Below, piece after piece: positions 16,771-24,699 of a stretch of DNA of 64,000 bases. The position numbers were made by a program, and so were the translations under genes. The notes under the pieces are model-generated. The model made no database searches. It saw only the letters and a list, made by a program, of their open reading frames with translations, and had not been told where the DNA came from. The stretch covers positions 113,802-177,801 of the forward strand of contig JAAESX010000213.1 in assembly GCA_024228935.1 (NCBI GenBank), written 5' to 3'. This stretch comes from Pseudomonadota bacterium (GTDB lineage: Bacteria > Myxococcota_A > UBA796 > CAJQPC01). Numbering within the stretch: the first letter of the stretch is position 1; the number at the start of each line of letters is the position of its first letter.

Positions 16771-18770
16771 CAGTAGCTCCGGCCGGGGACGAGGACGAGG
16801 ATGTCGAGCGTGTCGAGCAGGACGGTGTCGTCGCCGACGATGTTGAGCGTCAGGGTGAAGATCTGGTCCTCGTCGGTCGCCGCGACGACGCCTCGGAAGT
16901 CCAGCTTGAAGTCGATCTCCTGGCCGTTGACCGCGCCGCCCAGGCTGTACTGCTCGGGGTCGATGCTGGTGACGAAGCCGTGGGGGTCGTTCTCGACCTG
17001 CAGGCTGACGTAGTCGAACTGGACCGAGGTCACGAGGTCCTCGATGGCGTCGGTGATGGTCTTCCGCAGCGTCGAGCTGTTGCCCGACCAGCTGTACACC
17101 AGCTCGCTCCCGCCGATGGTGGAGCCCGTCTGGTTGGCGAGCTGCTTCATCTGCGAGGTCGGCAGGCTCGAGTACGTCGAGATGCCGATCAGGTAGGCGC
17201 CCTGGTCATTGGCCGCGGCCACGACGTCGTTCCGGCCGGCGTCCAGGGGGCAGCCACCGGGGCTGCCGCTGTAGCTGGTGCCGCTGGAGTCCGGGTCACG
17301 CAGGTAGTTGTCCGTCGCGTACACGATGACCGGCAGCGCGTAGTCGCGGAAGCCGAAGCCGCCGTTCGAGCCGCCGCCCGAGTCGCTCGTCTCCGAGCCG
17401 GACTCGCTGCCGCTGAACGCGTCGCCGGAGTAGCTGACGTAGCTCCGCACATCGGTGCTGGAGTCGTATCGGCCGTTGCAGTTCTGGTCGTAGCCGTCAC
17501 CGACGAGGCCCTGGTAGAGCGCCTCCATGCCGGACTCGGGGCCGTCCGACCCGCCGTGCAGCGGGATGCTCGAGAGCGTGCTCTGGACCTTGCTGACGTT
17601 GCTCGTGATCTGCTGCCGCAGCTCGAAGGGCTTGTCGCCGTAGTAGGTGCTGCCGTAGCCGCCGTAGGCGTAGTCGTCGTAGGTGGCGACGCCGTACTCG
17701 CCGTCGGGCAGCGAGGTCGACAGCGTGCTGACGATCTGGCTGAACTCGCTGGACATGGCGTTCACGGTGGCGCTCATCGAGCACGTGGTGTCCAGCAGGA
17801 ACGCGATGTCGCCCATCTGGACGTTCAGCGTGAAGGCGAAGTCCTCCTCGACCGTGGCCCGCTCCTCGACGGTCACGTACAGGCCCTCGACGATCGAGTC
17901 CGCGTCCAGCGGGTCCGAGCCCGAGGACAGCTCGGCGCCATCGGAAAAGCCGTCGCCGTCGGTGTCGTCGTCCCACGGGTTCGTGCCGTAGACGTTCAGC
18001 TCGTCGAGGTCGGACAGGCCGTCGCCGTCGTCGTCCGTGTCGGCGAAGTCGTAGATGCCGTCGCCATCGGTGTCGACCGGCTCTTCCTGAGGCCCACCCA
18101 CACCGCCCTCGATGCTGTCGGCGACGCCGTTGTTGTCCGAGTCGCTGTCCAGGTAGTCGGGGATGCCGTCGGCGTCGGAGTCCTGCGGCTCGTCCTCCCA
18201 CTGCGTCACGCCGCCCTCGTACAGATCGCCGATGCCGTCGCCGTCGCTGTCGAGGTCGTGGTAGTCGGGGTCGCCGTCGCCGTCGCTGTCGAGCTCCGTG
18301 CAGTCGTCGCCCAGCTCGATGGCGTCGTTGATGCCGTCGCCGTCGTCGTCCAGGTCCGCGAAGTCGCCGACGCCGTCGTTGTCGGTGTCCGTGCCGCCCT
18401 CGTCGGCGTCCGGAATGCAGTTGTCGTCGCTGTCCAGATCGCGGAAGTCCGCGATGCCATCGGCGTCCGAGTCCCAGGGCAGCGTGAGGACGTCCGCGTC
18501 GCCGGCTTCGTCCTTGTCCAGGATGCCGTCGTCGTCGCTGTCGGTGTCGAGGTGATCGGGTGTGCCGTCCCCGTCCGCGTCCTCGGAGGCCTCGATCGGT
18601 TCACCGGCGTCGTCGTACTCGCCGGTCTGACCGTAGCCTTCGTGCATGTCGAGGATCGTGTCCTCGTCGCTGTCGATGTAGGAGATGGGCGATTCCTCGC
18701 CCTCGGCCGGACCGGATCCACCGTTGCAGGCGACCAGCGCCAGGAGGAGGAGGAGAGAGGCGTGCTTCAT
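16770..18770 (-). CDS. Surface lipoprotein with thrombospondin type 3 repeats and vWA domain
   Basis: A 666-residue protein. MKHASLLLLLALVAC is a lipoprotein signal of usual form (basic N-region, lipobox). Residues about 25-320 contain many Asp-rich TSP3-type calcium repeats (DSDEDTILD, DTDSDDDGILD, DLDDDGDGINDAIELGDDC). Residues about 355-560 resemble a von Willebrand A domain whose metal site reads DTTCSMSATV in place of DxSxS; FRDYALPVIVYATD supplies a later strand. The tail is beta-rich (EQYSLGGAVNGQEIDFKLDF). Myxobacterial proteins of this build are thought to be calcium-stabilised adhesins or matrix proteins; role inferred. The start is 69 bases from the divergent rhodanese gene. Confidence 0.82.
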   Translation of the reverse strand: MKHASLLLLLALVACNGGSGPAEGEESPISYIDSDEDTILDMHEGYGQTGEYDDAGEPIEASEDADGDGTPDHLDTDSDDDGILDKDEAGDADVLTLPWDSDADGIADFRDLDSDDNCIPDADEGGTDTDNDGVGDFADLDDDGDGINDAIELGDDCTELDSDGDGDPDYHDLDSDGDGIGDLYEGGVTQWEDEPQDSDADGIPDYLDSDSDNNGVADSIEGGVGGPQEEPVDTDGDGIYDFADTDDDGDGLSDLDELNVYGTNPWDDDTDGDGFSDGAELSSGSDPLDADSIVEGLYVTVEERATVEEDFAFTLNVQMGDIAFLLDTTCSMSATVNAMSSEFSQIVSTLSTSLPDGEYGVATYDDYAYGGYGSTYYGDKPFELRQQITSNVSKVQSTLSSIPLHGGSDGPESGMEALYQGLVGDGYDQNCNGRYDSSTDVRSYVSYSGDAFSGSESGSETSDSGGGSNGGFGFRDYALPVIVYATDNYLRDPDSSGTSYSGSPGGCPLDAGRNDVVAAANDQGAYLIGISTYSSLPTSQMKQLANQTGSTIGGSELVYSWSGNSSTLRKTITDAIEDLVTSVQFDYVSLQVENDPHGFVTSIDPEQYSLGGAVNGQEIDFKLDFRGVVAATDEDQIFTLTLNIVGDDTVLLDTLDILVLVPGRSY

Positions 18771-18839
18771 ACTGGTTTCCTGGTGCCCGGGCGCGCGCAG
18801 CGTAGCGCCCAGTCTGGTCGGCCACAAGGATGCGAACGG

Positions 18840-19163
18840 ATGCGAATTGCCGAATTGACACCTCAGGACGTCGCCGAGCGCCTCGAGCGAGGCGAGAAGC
18901 TGGTCCTGTTGGACTGCCGTGAGGCCTTCGAGCTGTCGCTGGCCGCCCTCGAGGGTGTGGTCCACATCCCCCTCGCGCACCTTGCCGACCGGGCGGACGA
19001 GCTGGAGCCCGAGGCCCCCACCGTCGTGCTCTGCCACCACGGCGTCCGGTCCCGCGCCGGCGCCGCCATCCTGCTGTCCGAGGGCTTCGCGGAGGTCTGG
19101 TCGATGCGAGGCGGCATCGACCTGTGGGCCCGCACCGTCGACCCCGGCGTCGGGACCTACTGA
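18840..19163 (+). CDS. Single-domain rhodanese-like sulfurtransferase
   Basis: A 107-residue cytoplasmic rhodanese of GlpE type. The active-site loop is CHHGVRS with catalytic Cys65, six residues and rich in His/Arg, which accommodates persulfide. LDCREAFELSLAALEGVVHIPL and the ending GGIDLWA are family signatures (seen as separate blocks). ATG start; no strong ribosome site. The stop overlaps the start of the flavin oxidase (TGATG), so the two proteins are made together. The substrate is unknown: sulfur transfer to thiamine, molybdenum cofactor or tRNA pathways is possible, but none of those genes is near. Confidence 0.9.
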   Translation: MRIAELTPQDVAERLERGEKLVLLDCREAFELSLAALEGVVHIPLAHLADRADELEPEAPTVVLCHHGVRSRAGAAILLSEGFAEVWSMRGGIDLWARTVDPGVGTY

Positions 19164-20248
19164 TGGCCGTCACCGTCATCGGCGGTGGCATCTTCGGCGT
19201 GACGGCGGCGCTGGCGCTCCGCATCCGGGGACACGAGGTCGACCTGTTCGACCCGGACTCCCCTCACCCCGATGCCGCGAGCACGGACATCTCCAAGGTC
19301 GTGCGTGCGGACTACGGCGCCGACGACACGCTCACCGCGCTCGGTCGCCGCGCCTTGCTCGGGTGGCGCGAATGGAACTCGACGTTCAGTCGGCCCCTCT
19401 TCCACGAAGAGGGATTCCTGCTGCTCTCCCGCACCCAGATGGAGCCCGGAGGCTTCGAGCACGAGAGCTTCCGGCGGCAGCCGAACCTCCGGAGGGTAGC
19501 GCCCGGGTTCCGAGAAGCACACCCGGACTGGAACGCCGACGCCTACCCCGATGGCTACTTCAACCCCGCCGGCGGCTGGGCCGAGAGCGGTGAGGTCGTC
19601 CGTCAGCTCGGGGAGCGCGCCCGGGCGGCTGGGGTCCGCATCGTCGCCGAGCAGACCACGGTCGAGCGGGTCGCGGGTCCTTGTGTCGTCGCCGCCGGGG
19701 CCTGGACCCACCACCTGCTGCCCGAGCTGGCCGACCGGCTCCGCGCCGTAGGCCAGCCCGTGCTCCACTTCCGGCCGCAGGACCCCGACCCGTTTCGGTG
19801 GCGGGCACCTCGCTTCCCCGTCTGGGCGGCCGACATCTCGCGCACCGGCTGGTACGGCTTCCCGGCCAACGCCGATGGCCTGGTGAAGGTCGCCAACCAC
19901 GGCGTCGGCATCGAAGTGGACCCGACCGGCCCCCGAGAGGTCCCGCCCGAGTGGGAGGAGCGCTTCCGGGCGTTCCTGCGCGAGAGCATCCCGGCGCTGG
20001 CCCACGCACCCCGTGTCGGCGAGCGGCTGTGCCTGTACTCCGACAGCTTCGACGGCGACTTCCTGATCGACCGGGTCCCCGGGCGCTCGGACGTGTTCGT
20101 CGCGGCAGGCGGTAGTGGCCACGGCTTCAAGTTCGCGCCCGTGCTCGGTGAGCTCATCGCCGACGTGGTCGATGGCCTGGCGCCGCACCCACGGTTCGCC
20201 TGGCGAGAGCTCGGGGAGCGGCGGACCGAGGACGCGCGACACGCGTAG
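19163..20248 (+). CDS. Monomeric sarcosine oxidase-like FAD-dependent amine oxidase
   Basis: A 361-residue DAO-family flavoenzyme. The Rossmann ADP-binding motif is at the N-terminus (VTVIGGGIFGVTAALALR). KVVRADYG fits the substrate-side flavin loop. Near the C-terminus CLYSDSFDGDFLID is followed by FVAAGGSGHGFKFAPVLGEL, the signature of monomeric sarcosine oxidase and N-methyltryptophan oxidase. Cys290 lies where MSOX uses a cysteine for covalent 8-alpha FAD attachment. The expected reaction is oxidative demethylation or deamination of a secondary or cyclic amine to give H2O2; the substrate cannot be read from sequence. Start ATG overlaps the rhodanese stop. Confidence 0.87.
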   Translation: MAVTVIGGGIFGVTAALALRIRGHEVDLFDPDSPHPDAASTDISKVVRADYGADDTLTALGRRALLGWREWNSTFSRPLFHEEGFLLLSRTQMEPGGFEHESFRRQPNLRRVAPGFREAHPDWNADAYPDGYFNPAGGWAESGEVVRQLGERARAAGVRIVAEQTTVERVAGPCVVAAGAWTHHLLPELADRLRAVGQPVLHFRPQDPDPFRWRAPRFPVWAADISRTGWYGFPANADGLVKVANHGVGIEVDPTGPREVPPEWEERFRAFLRESIPALAHAPRVGERLCLYSDSFDGDFLIDRVPGRSDVFVAAGGSGHGFKFAPVLGELIADVVDGLAPHPRFAWRELGERRTEDARHA

Positions 20249-20262
20249 GGGGACGCATCGCT

Positions 20263-20272
20263 TGATGCATCA
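20263..20272. promoter_or_regulatory. Palindrome upstream of the XRE-cupin gene, candidate operator
   Basis: TGATGCATCA is a perfect 10-base palindrome 32 bases before the regulator start, with a related GACGCATC just upstream (20252-20259). XRE regulators usually bind such short dyads to control their own gene. No binding evidence is available. Confidence 0.45.
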
Positions 20273-20304
20273 TCCACGGGTTCTCTCATCGACCGAGGAG
20301 CACG

Positions 20305-20853
20305 ATGCGCGACGACCCCGCCAACAACCTCGCTCGCAGCATCCGGCAGCTCCGAGAGATCCGGGGGTACACGCAGAACAAGCTCGCCCAGCTCTCCGGC
20401 GTGCCGCGGCCGACCATCGCCAACCTCGAGTCGGGTGGAGCCAACCCCACCCTGTCGGTGCTCACCAAGGTCGCGGCGGCGCTCCAGGTCAGCATCGAGG
20501 AGCTGATCTCCCCTCCCCGCGCCGTCGCCCGGCTGTACAAGGCCAGCGAGCTGAGGGTGAAGCGCCGCGGCGACGTCACGGTCCGGCAGCTCCTGCCCGA
20601 TGCCATCCCCGGCGTGGTCGTCGAGCGGATGGAGCTCCTGCGCGACGCGACGATGGCCGGCGTGCCGCACAAGCCCGGCACCCGGGAGTACCTGACCTGC
20701 GAGACCGGGCGCCTGCTGCTCACCGCGAGCGGAGAGAAGTACAGGCTCGAGCCCGGCGACGTCGTCGTGTTTCGCGGCGACCAGAAGCACGGATACGCCA
20801 ACGCCGGCGAGACCACCGCGGTGGCCTACAGCGTGGTGATGCCCGCCTCCTGA
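20305..20853 (+). CDS. XRE-family regulator with C-terminal cupin sensor domain
   Basis: A 182-residue transcription factor. Residues about 8-68 are a helix-turn-helix of the XRE type (LREIRGYTQNKLAQLSGVPR then TIANLESGGANPTLSVLTKV). Residues about 105-180 are a cupin barrel (YLTCETGRLLLTASGEKYRL and EPGDVVVFRGDQKHGYANAG). Members such as PuuR and SutR sense small amines, amino acids or sulfur compounds through the cupin. The gene follows the flavin amine oxidase by 56 bases, so it may regulate that oxidase-rhodanese pair, although the palindrome lies downstream of them and suits autoregulation. ATG start with a GAGGAG-like site. Confidence 0.9.
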   Translation: MRDDPANNLARSIRQLREIRGYTQNKLAQLSGVPRPTIANLESGGANPTLSVLTKVAAALQVSIEELISPPRAVARLYKASELRVKRRGDVTVRQLLPDAIPGVVVERMELLRDATMAGVPHKPGTREYLTCETGRLLLTASGEKYRLEPGDVVVFRGDQKHGYANAGETTAVAYSVVMPAS

Positions 20854-20930
20854 TCTTTTTGCACCGCTCCGTAAGGAACCCATGGGTGCGCGCGTTGTCC
20901 AGTCGAGAACCACTCCAACGGAGACTCGTC

Positions 20931-21155
20931 ATGTTCCTTCTCGCCGCCCTCTCCCTGTCGACTTCCGAGGCCAACGCATGCGGCATGTACATCCCGGACG
21001 ACTACGTCCTGTCCGAGCTGATCGAAGAGATGGCCGAGCCGGTGGCGGAGGATCTGAGCCTGGCCGACCTGTTCCTGGACCTGGCGCCCGAGATCGACGA
21101 GGTCGTGCCCGAGCAGGCGCCGTCCTCGCAGGAGCAGGAGCAGCCGCTCTCCTAG
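20931..21155 (+). CDS. Small exported acidic protein
   Basis: A 74-residue protein with a 16-residue signal (MFLLAALSLSTSEANA) and mature start CGMYIPDDYV, so either cleavage after ANA or lipidation at Cys17. The rest is acidic and helical (LIEEMAEPVAEDLSLADLFL) and ends in a Gln/Glu tail. GGAGA precedes the ATG. No family is recognised. Its 3' half overlaps the likely signal-peptide region of the cytochrome gene in another frame. Hydrophobic start and codon pattern support it as real, but the overlap lowers confidence. Confidence 0.55.
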   Translation: MFLLAALSLSTSEANACGMYIPDDYVLSELIEEMAEPVAEDLSLADLFLDLAPEIDEVVPEQAPSSQEQEQPLS

Positions 21156-22258
21156 GCGTCCTGGGCGTCTCGGCCCACGCCGATCCGCCCACCGCTGCAG
21201 CGCACGCCTTCGCGCGCGGGGACTGCGCCCTGTGCCACGAGGTCCCGGGCATGGCGTCCGCGACCATGACGACCTCGTGCACGAGCTGTCACGTCTGGAT
21301 CCGCGAGGTCGCGGGAGACCCGGCTCGGCGGACGAAGGCCATGGAGGTGTTCCCGTACTGGGAGCGCTACGAGAAGAACGTCGCCTCGTACATGACGGTG
21401 CCGTCGCTCGAGGCCGCGATGGCCCGCCTCGATCCCGCGTCAGTGGAGGCCTGGCTCGCCGACCCGCACGACATGCGTCCCGGTCTCCCCGAGACGATGC
21501 CCCGCTTCGCCCTGACGGCCGAGGAGCGCTCCGCGATCGGCGCCGCGTTCGCCGAGGCCCAGTCGCCCGTCGCCGAGACACCCGCCCCGGACCCGGCGAA
21601 CGTCGCCAAGGGTGCGGAACTGTTCGTCTCCAAGACCTGCTCGAGCTGCCACGCGTACGGCGCGCTCCACACCACCGGCATCCCGCTCGCCCCCGACCTG
21701 GCCCACACCCGCTCGCGCATGGAGCCGGACCGCGCCGCCGCCTGGATCGAGAAGCCCAGCGCGCTGTCGTCGGCCGCAACGATGCCCGACCTCGGCCTGT
21801 CGACCGACGAGGCCATCGCGATCCGCGACTACCTGTGGCTCGCCGATCCGGGCTGGACCGAGGCCGCCCCGCTACAGGCCGCCGTCGAGCCGACGACCTC
21901 GCCCGTGACCTGGGACGAGGTCAACGAGGCGGTGTTCGCGAAGATCTGCGCCCACTGCCACATGGACCCCGAGCAGAACGACGGCCGCGCTGGACCGGGG
22001 AACGCCGGAGGCTTCGGCTTCGCGGCGACGGGCATCGAGCTCCAGACCTACGAGGGCGTGGTGGCCGTGAGCGATCGCATCCCGGACGCGCTCCACCGCC
22101 GCCGGCTCGAGGTCCATCGCGACGTCGTCGGCTACGGCGAGATGCCCGCCACGGTGGACCGGCCCGAGCGGCCCGGCATGCCGCTTGGACTCCCGGCGCT
22201 GTCGGACGAGGACACCGCTCTGGTGCTCGGCTGGATCGAACAGGGCATGCCCAGGTAG
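20978..22258 (+). CDS. Tetraheme c-type cytochrome (start unresolved)
   Basis: An exported electron carrier. Four CxxCH heme sites are present: CALCH, CTSCH, CSSCH and CAHCH. The second half resembles cytochrome c class I modules (NVAKGAELFVSKTCSSCHAY and IRDYLWLADPGW; late PALSDEDTALVLGWIEQGMP). A convincing Sec signal (RRGRARAGAVLAGAGAAALL... ending SAHA) begins about 21089, but there is no ATG, GTG or TTG close to it in frame. The nearest is ATG 20978, which adds about 37 unlikely Arg/Gly-rich residues that overlap the small exported protein. The true start is probably near 21089 and non-canonical, or an indel is present. The partner proteins are unknown. Confidence 0.75.
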   Translation: MRHVHPGRLRPVRADRRDGRAGGGGSEPGRPVPGPGARDRRGRARAGAVLAGAGAAALLGVLGVSAHADPPTAAAHAFARGDCALCHEVPGMASATMTTSCTSCHVWIREVAGDPARRTKAMEVFPYWERYEKNVASYMTVPSLEAAMARLDPASVEAWLADPHDMRPGLPETMPRFALTAEERSAIGAAFAEAQSPVAETPAPDPANVAKGAELFVSKTCSSCHAYGALHTTGIPLAPDLAHTRSRMEPDRAAAWIEKPSALSSAATMPDLGLSTDEAIAIRDYLWLADPGWTEAAPLQAAVEPTTSPVTWDEVNEAVFAKICAHCHMDPEQNDGRAGPGNAGGFGFAATGIELQTYEGVVAVSDRIPDALHRRRLEVHRDVVGYGEMPATVDRPERPGMPLGLPALSDEDTALVLGWIEQGMPR

Positions 22259-22268
22259 AAGGGGGCCG

Positions 22269-22706
22269 ATGGCCTCGCTTCCCAAGCTGCGAACGGCGTT
22301 CATGATCCTGGTCGCGGGCTTCATGCTCGTGGGCCCGTTCCTGCGTCAGGTCGCCGGCGTGCACCACCCGTACGTGCGCCGCTGGGTGATGTTCTCCGGC
22401 TACGGCAGCGACATCTGCGATCTGCGGCTCTACAGCGTCCAGGACGACGGGTCGCTGCAGCGCGAGTCCCGCTGCGAGCTGCTCGGCTACAACGACTGCG
22501 CGGACATGCCCAAGCCGATGTGGCGGGCCAACACCTTCACCGAGGTGAACGGCCAGCTGCGTCAGATCTGTCGGAACCACGAGGGCGACGTCGAGCTGCG
22601 GGCCACCGCCCGCTGCGGGGCCTACCAGGGCTGGAAGTCCAAGTACTCGGGCGAGCAGGACATCTGCACGGTCGAGGCCGTCATCGCCCCGCGAGGTGGA
22701 GGGTGA
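22269..22706 (+). CDS. Membrane-anchored small protein of unknown function
   Basis: A 145-residue protein beginning MASLPKLRTAFMILVAGFML, an N-terminal transmembrane anchor or uncleaved signal. The exterior part has nine cysteines with regular spacing (DICDLRLYS, ESRCELLGYNDCADM, QICRNHEGD, ARCGAYQGW, DICTVEAVI), which suggests disulfides in the periplasm. GGGGG lies before the ATG. It sits 10 bases after the cytochrome gene and its stop overlaps the HTTM gene start (GTGA), so a three-gene unit is likely. No family is recognised. Confidence 0.7.
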   Translation: MASLPKLRTAFMILVAGFMLVGPFLRQVAGVHHPYVRRWVMFSGYGSDICDLRLYSVQDDGSLQRESRCELLGYNDCADMPKPMWRANTFTEVNGQLRQICRNHEGDVELRATARCGAYQGWKSKYSGEQDICTVEAVIAPRGGG

Positions 22707-23512
22707 GCCGGCTCGAGCGTGCGCTCCACGCGGCCGTCCACAACGAGGGGCACACGCTCGTCGCGGCGCTCCTGCGCATCGGCCTGCCGCTGCTCCTGTG
22801 GGCACGGTTCGCCAGCGAGCTCCACCCGATGCGCCATGTCGGCGAGTGGGAGTGGTGGCTCGTCGCGGCCTTGTTCTACGGCATCACGCCGCTGATGTTC
22901 ATCGGCCTGTGGAGCCGCCTGACGACCGCGCTGACCGGCGCCGTCCTGCTGTGGATGTACTTCGGGATGGGTATCGAGGGCGGCCACGAGCCCTGGACGC
23001 ACCACCACGTCTACGCGCTGGTGGCTCCGGTCGTGCTGCTGGCGTTCACGCCGTGCGGTCGGAGCCTGTCGGTGGACCGATGGCTCGCGCTGCGCCGTGA
23101 CGATGCGAAGCCCGAGCGAGCCGACCTGTGGGCGCTGCGCCTCATCGCCTTCCAGGTGTCGATGATCTACTTGTGGGGAGCCTGGGACAAGTGCCGCATG
23201 GCGTTCCTCGGCGGCGATCGACTCGAGCAGGTGGCCGGCTACCTGTACCTGGGCTCGGACTACCCCGACGGTCCCGCACTGCACGTCGTCCTGGTCGCGC
23301 TCTCGGTCGCGACGGTCGTGCTCGAGTACGCGCTCGCGGTGCTGCCCTGGTTCCGGCGGACCCGTCTGCCCATCCTGCTGCTGGGGGCGGTCTTCCACGC
23401 CATCCTCTACTGGACCGTGCCGGTCGGAACGTTCACGCTGACCACGATCCTGCTGTACCTGGCGTTCTTCCCGCCGGACGCCGTCGCCAAGCTCGTGAAG
23501 CGGCTGCTCTGA
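22703..23512 (+). CDS. HTTM (vitamin K-dependent carboxylase-like) membrane protein
   Basis: A 269-residue polytopic membrane protein. It carries the horizontally transferred transmembrane (HTTM) pattern related to vitamin K-dependent gamma-carboxylase: paired aromatic helices (WEWWLVAALFYGITPLMFIG), a His-rich loop GHEPWTHHHVYALVAPV, and RLIAFQVSMIYLWGAWDKCR. About six to seven helices are visible. Bacterial HTTM proteins are mostly uncharacterised; epoxidase or carboxylase chemistry with quinones is suspected, and an adjacent exported tetraheme cytochrome is consistent with quinone-linked redox, an inference. Start is GTG overlapping the upstream stop. Its last 80 bases overlap the convergent MFS gene. 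Confidence 0.82.
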   Translation: MSRLERALHAAVHNEGHTLVAALLRIGLPLLLWARFASELHPMRHVGEWEWWLVAALFYGITPLMFIGLWSRLTTALTGAVLLWMYFGMGIEGGHEPWTHHHVYALVAPVVLLAFTPCGRSLSVDRWLALRRDDAKPERADLWALRLIAFQVSMIYLWGAWDKCRMAFLGGDRLEQVAGYLYLGSDYPDGPALHVVLVALSVATVVLEYALAVLPWFRRTRLPILLLGAVFHAILYWTVPVGTFTLTTILLYLAFFPPDAVAKLVKRLL

Positions 23513-24626
23513 GCCCCAGCGCCGCGACGAGGAAGGGTGCCGCGGCGACGCCCGGTGCCACGCCCACCTCGATCAAGGCGCCGACCGACAGCGCCGCGAG
23601 CGACTGCGCTCCCGTGAACAACAGCACGTCGAGGCTGGCCAGGCGGCCGAGCGTCTCGTCCGAGGCCCTCGTCTGGAGCGCGACCTGACCGTCGACCCAG
23701 TTCGCCCCCACGCCGACGCCCCATCCGAAGCTCGCAGCGACGAGGACGAGGGGCTGGCCGGTCACCAGGAACAGGCCCATCCCCAGGTAGCCGAGCGCCT
23801 CGAGCCCACGAAGACGCCGACCGTGCAGGACCGGACCGACGCCGGTGCCGAGTCCCTTCACGCCCTGGAGCAACGCCAGCGTCAGCGCCGCCGTTCCGGC
23901 GAACGCGACCTCGACGCTCCACAGGTTCAGTACGACCCATGCGGCCCCGCCGGCGAGCGACAGCGGCACCTTCTTCAGGACCGCGTCGAGCAGCTCGGGA
24001 CGGGTCCGGACGAGCGCGACGGCCTCGCCCAGGCTCCCCCCTCGCCGGCTGCCGGCGCGCATCGACGGCAGCGTGAGCGTCAGCGCGCCCGCGACCACGA
24101 ACGTGACAGCGTCCAGGCTGAGCGCGACGTCGACGCCGATCGACGCGAGCAGCCCGCCCAGCGCCATCCCCAGCGCGAACATCGCCGACCACGTCGCGGC
24201 TTCGAGCGCGTTCGCGGTGATGAGCTCCTCTGGCTCGACCAGGCGCGCGGTGACCGCCGTGCGCGCCGGCTGGGCCAAGGCCGAGGCGAAGGCCCTCAGC
24301 ACGAGCAGCAGCTCGACCACGAGCTGGCCGTCCACCGCCACGGCCAGCATCCCGACCGTCAGGACCGCGGACACCCCGTGGCTCACCGTCAGCAGCGCGC
24401 GGCGGTCGAACCGGTCCGCCAGCACCCCGCTCCAGGGCGCGACCAGCGCGCCAGGCAGGGCATGGGCCGCCAGCACCAGCGCGACGGCGAGGGCCCCCTC
24501 TCCCGGCCCCTCGGACAGGGCGAGCAGGCTGACCGCGACGTAGCTGAGCCAGTCCCCGAGCTGCGAGATGAGCTCGGCGAGCCAGAAGCGACGGAATGCG
24601 GGGCGACGACGAAGGAGCGAAAGCAT
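23433..24626 (-). CDS. MFS transporter of the EntS/DUF894-like drug and siderophore exporter type
   Basis: A 397-residue major facilitator with about 11-12 helices. The N-terminus is FRRFWLAELISQLGDWLSYV and the helix 2-3 loop carries the MFS motif A-like GVLADRFDRRALL. SAL AQPARTAVTARL-type and TANALEAATWSAMFALGMALGG segments are typical of the EntS-like family (blocks quoted separately). The second half has KGLGTGVGP and the tail is Arg-rich. It probably exports a small hydrophobic compound; the substrate is not deducible. The 3' end overlaps the HTTM gene by 80 bases in the opposite direction, so the tail sequence is constrained in both frames. Confidence 0.85.
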   Translation of the reverse strand: MLSLLRRRPAFRRFWLAELISQLGDWLSYVAVSLLALSEGPGEGALAVALVLAAHALPGALVAPWSGVLADRFDRRALLTVSHGVSAVLTVGMLAVAVDGQLVVELLLVLRAFASALAQPARTAVTARLVEPEELITANALEAATWSAMFALGMALGGLLASIGVDVALSLDAVTFVVAGALTLTLPSMRAGSRRGGSLGEAVALVRTRPELLDAVLKKVPLSLAGGAAWVVLNLWSVEVAFAGTAALTLALLQGVKGLGTGVGPVLHGRRLRGLEALGYLGMGLFLVTGQPLVLVAASFGWGVGVGANWVDGQVALQTRASDETLGRLASLDVLLFTGAQSLAALSVGALIEVGVAPGVAAAPFLVAALGLRAAASRAWRRRPAGRTPGTAGSWSA

Positions 24627-24699
24627 GCCGACAACGTCGTCTGCCGGCGTTCATCTGTCGTCGAACATGTTGCTGGATTGGCAGAGAGTCACTCCACCA

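Noticed and set aside
16980..18780. Very long open frame antisense to the vWA/TSP3 gene
   Set aside because: Codes for low-complexity Val/Asp/Arg repeats mirrored from Asp-rich codons; no domains; it is a high-GC shadow. Only its last 107 codons (the rhodanese) are real.
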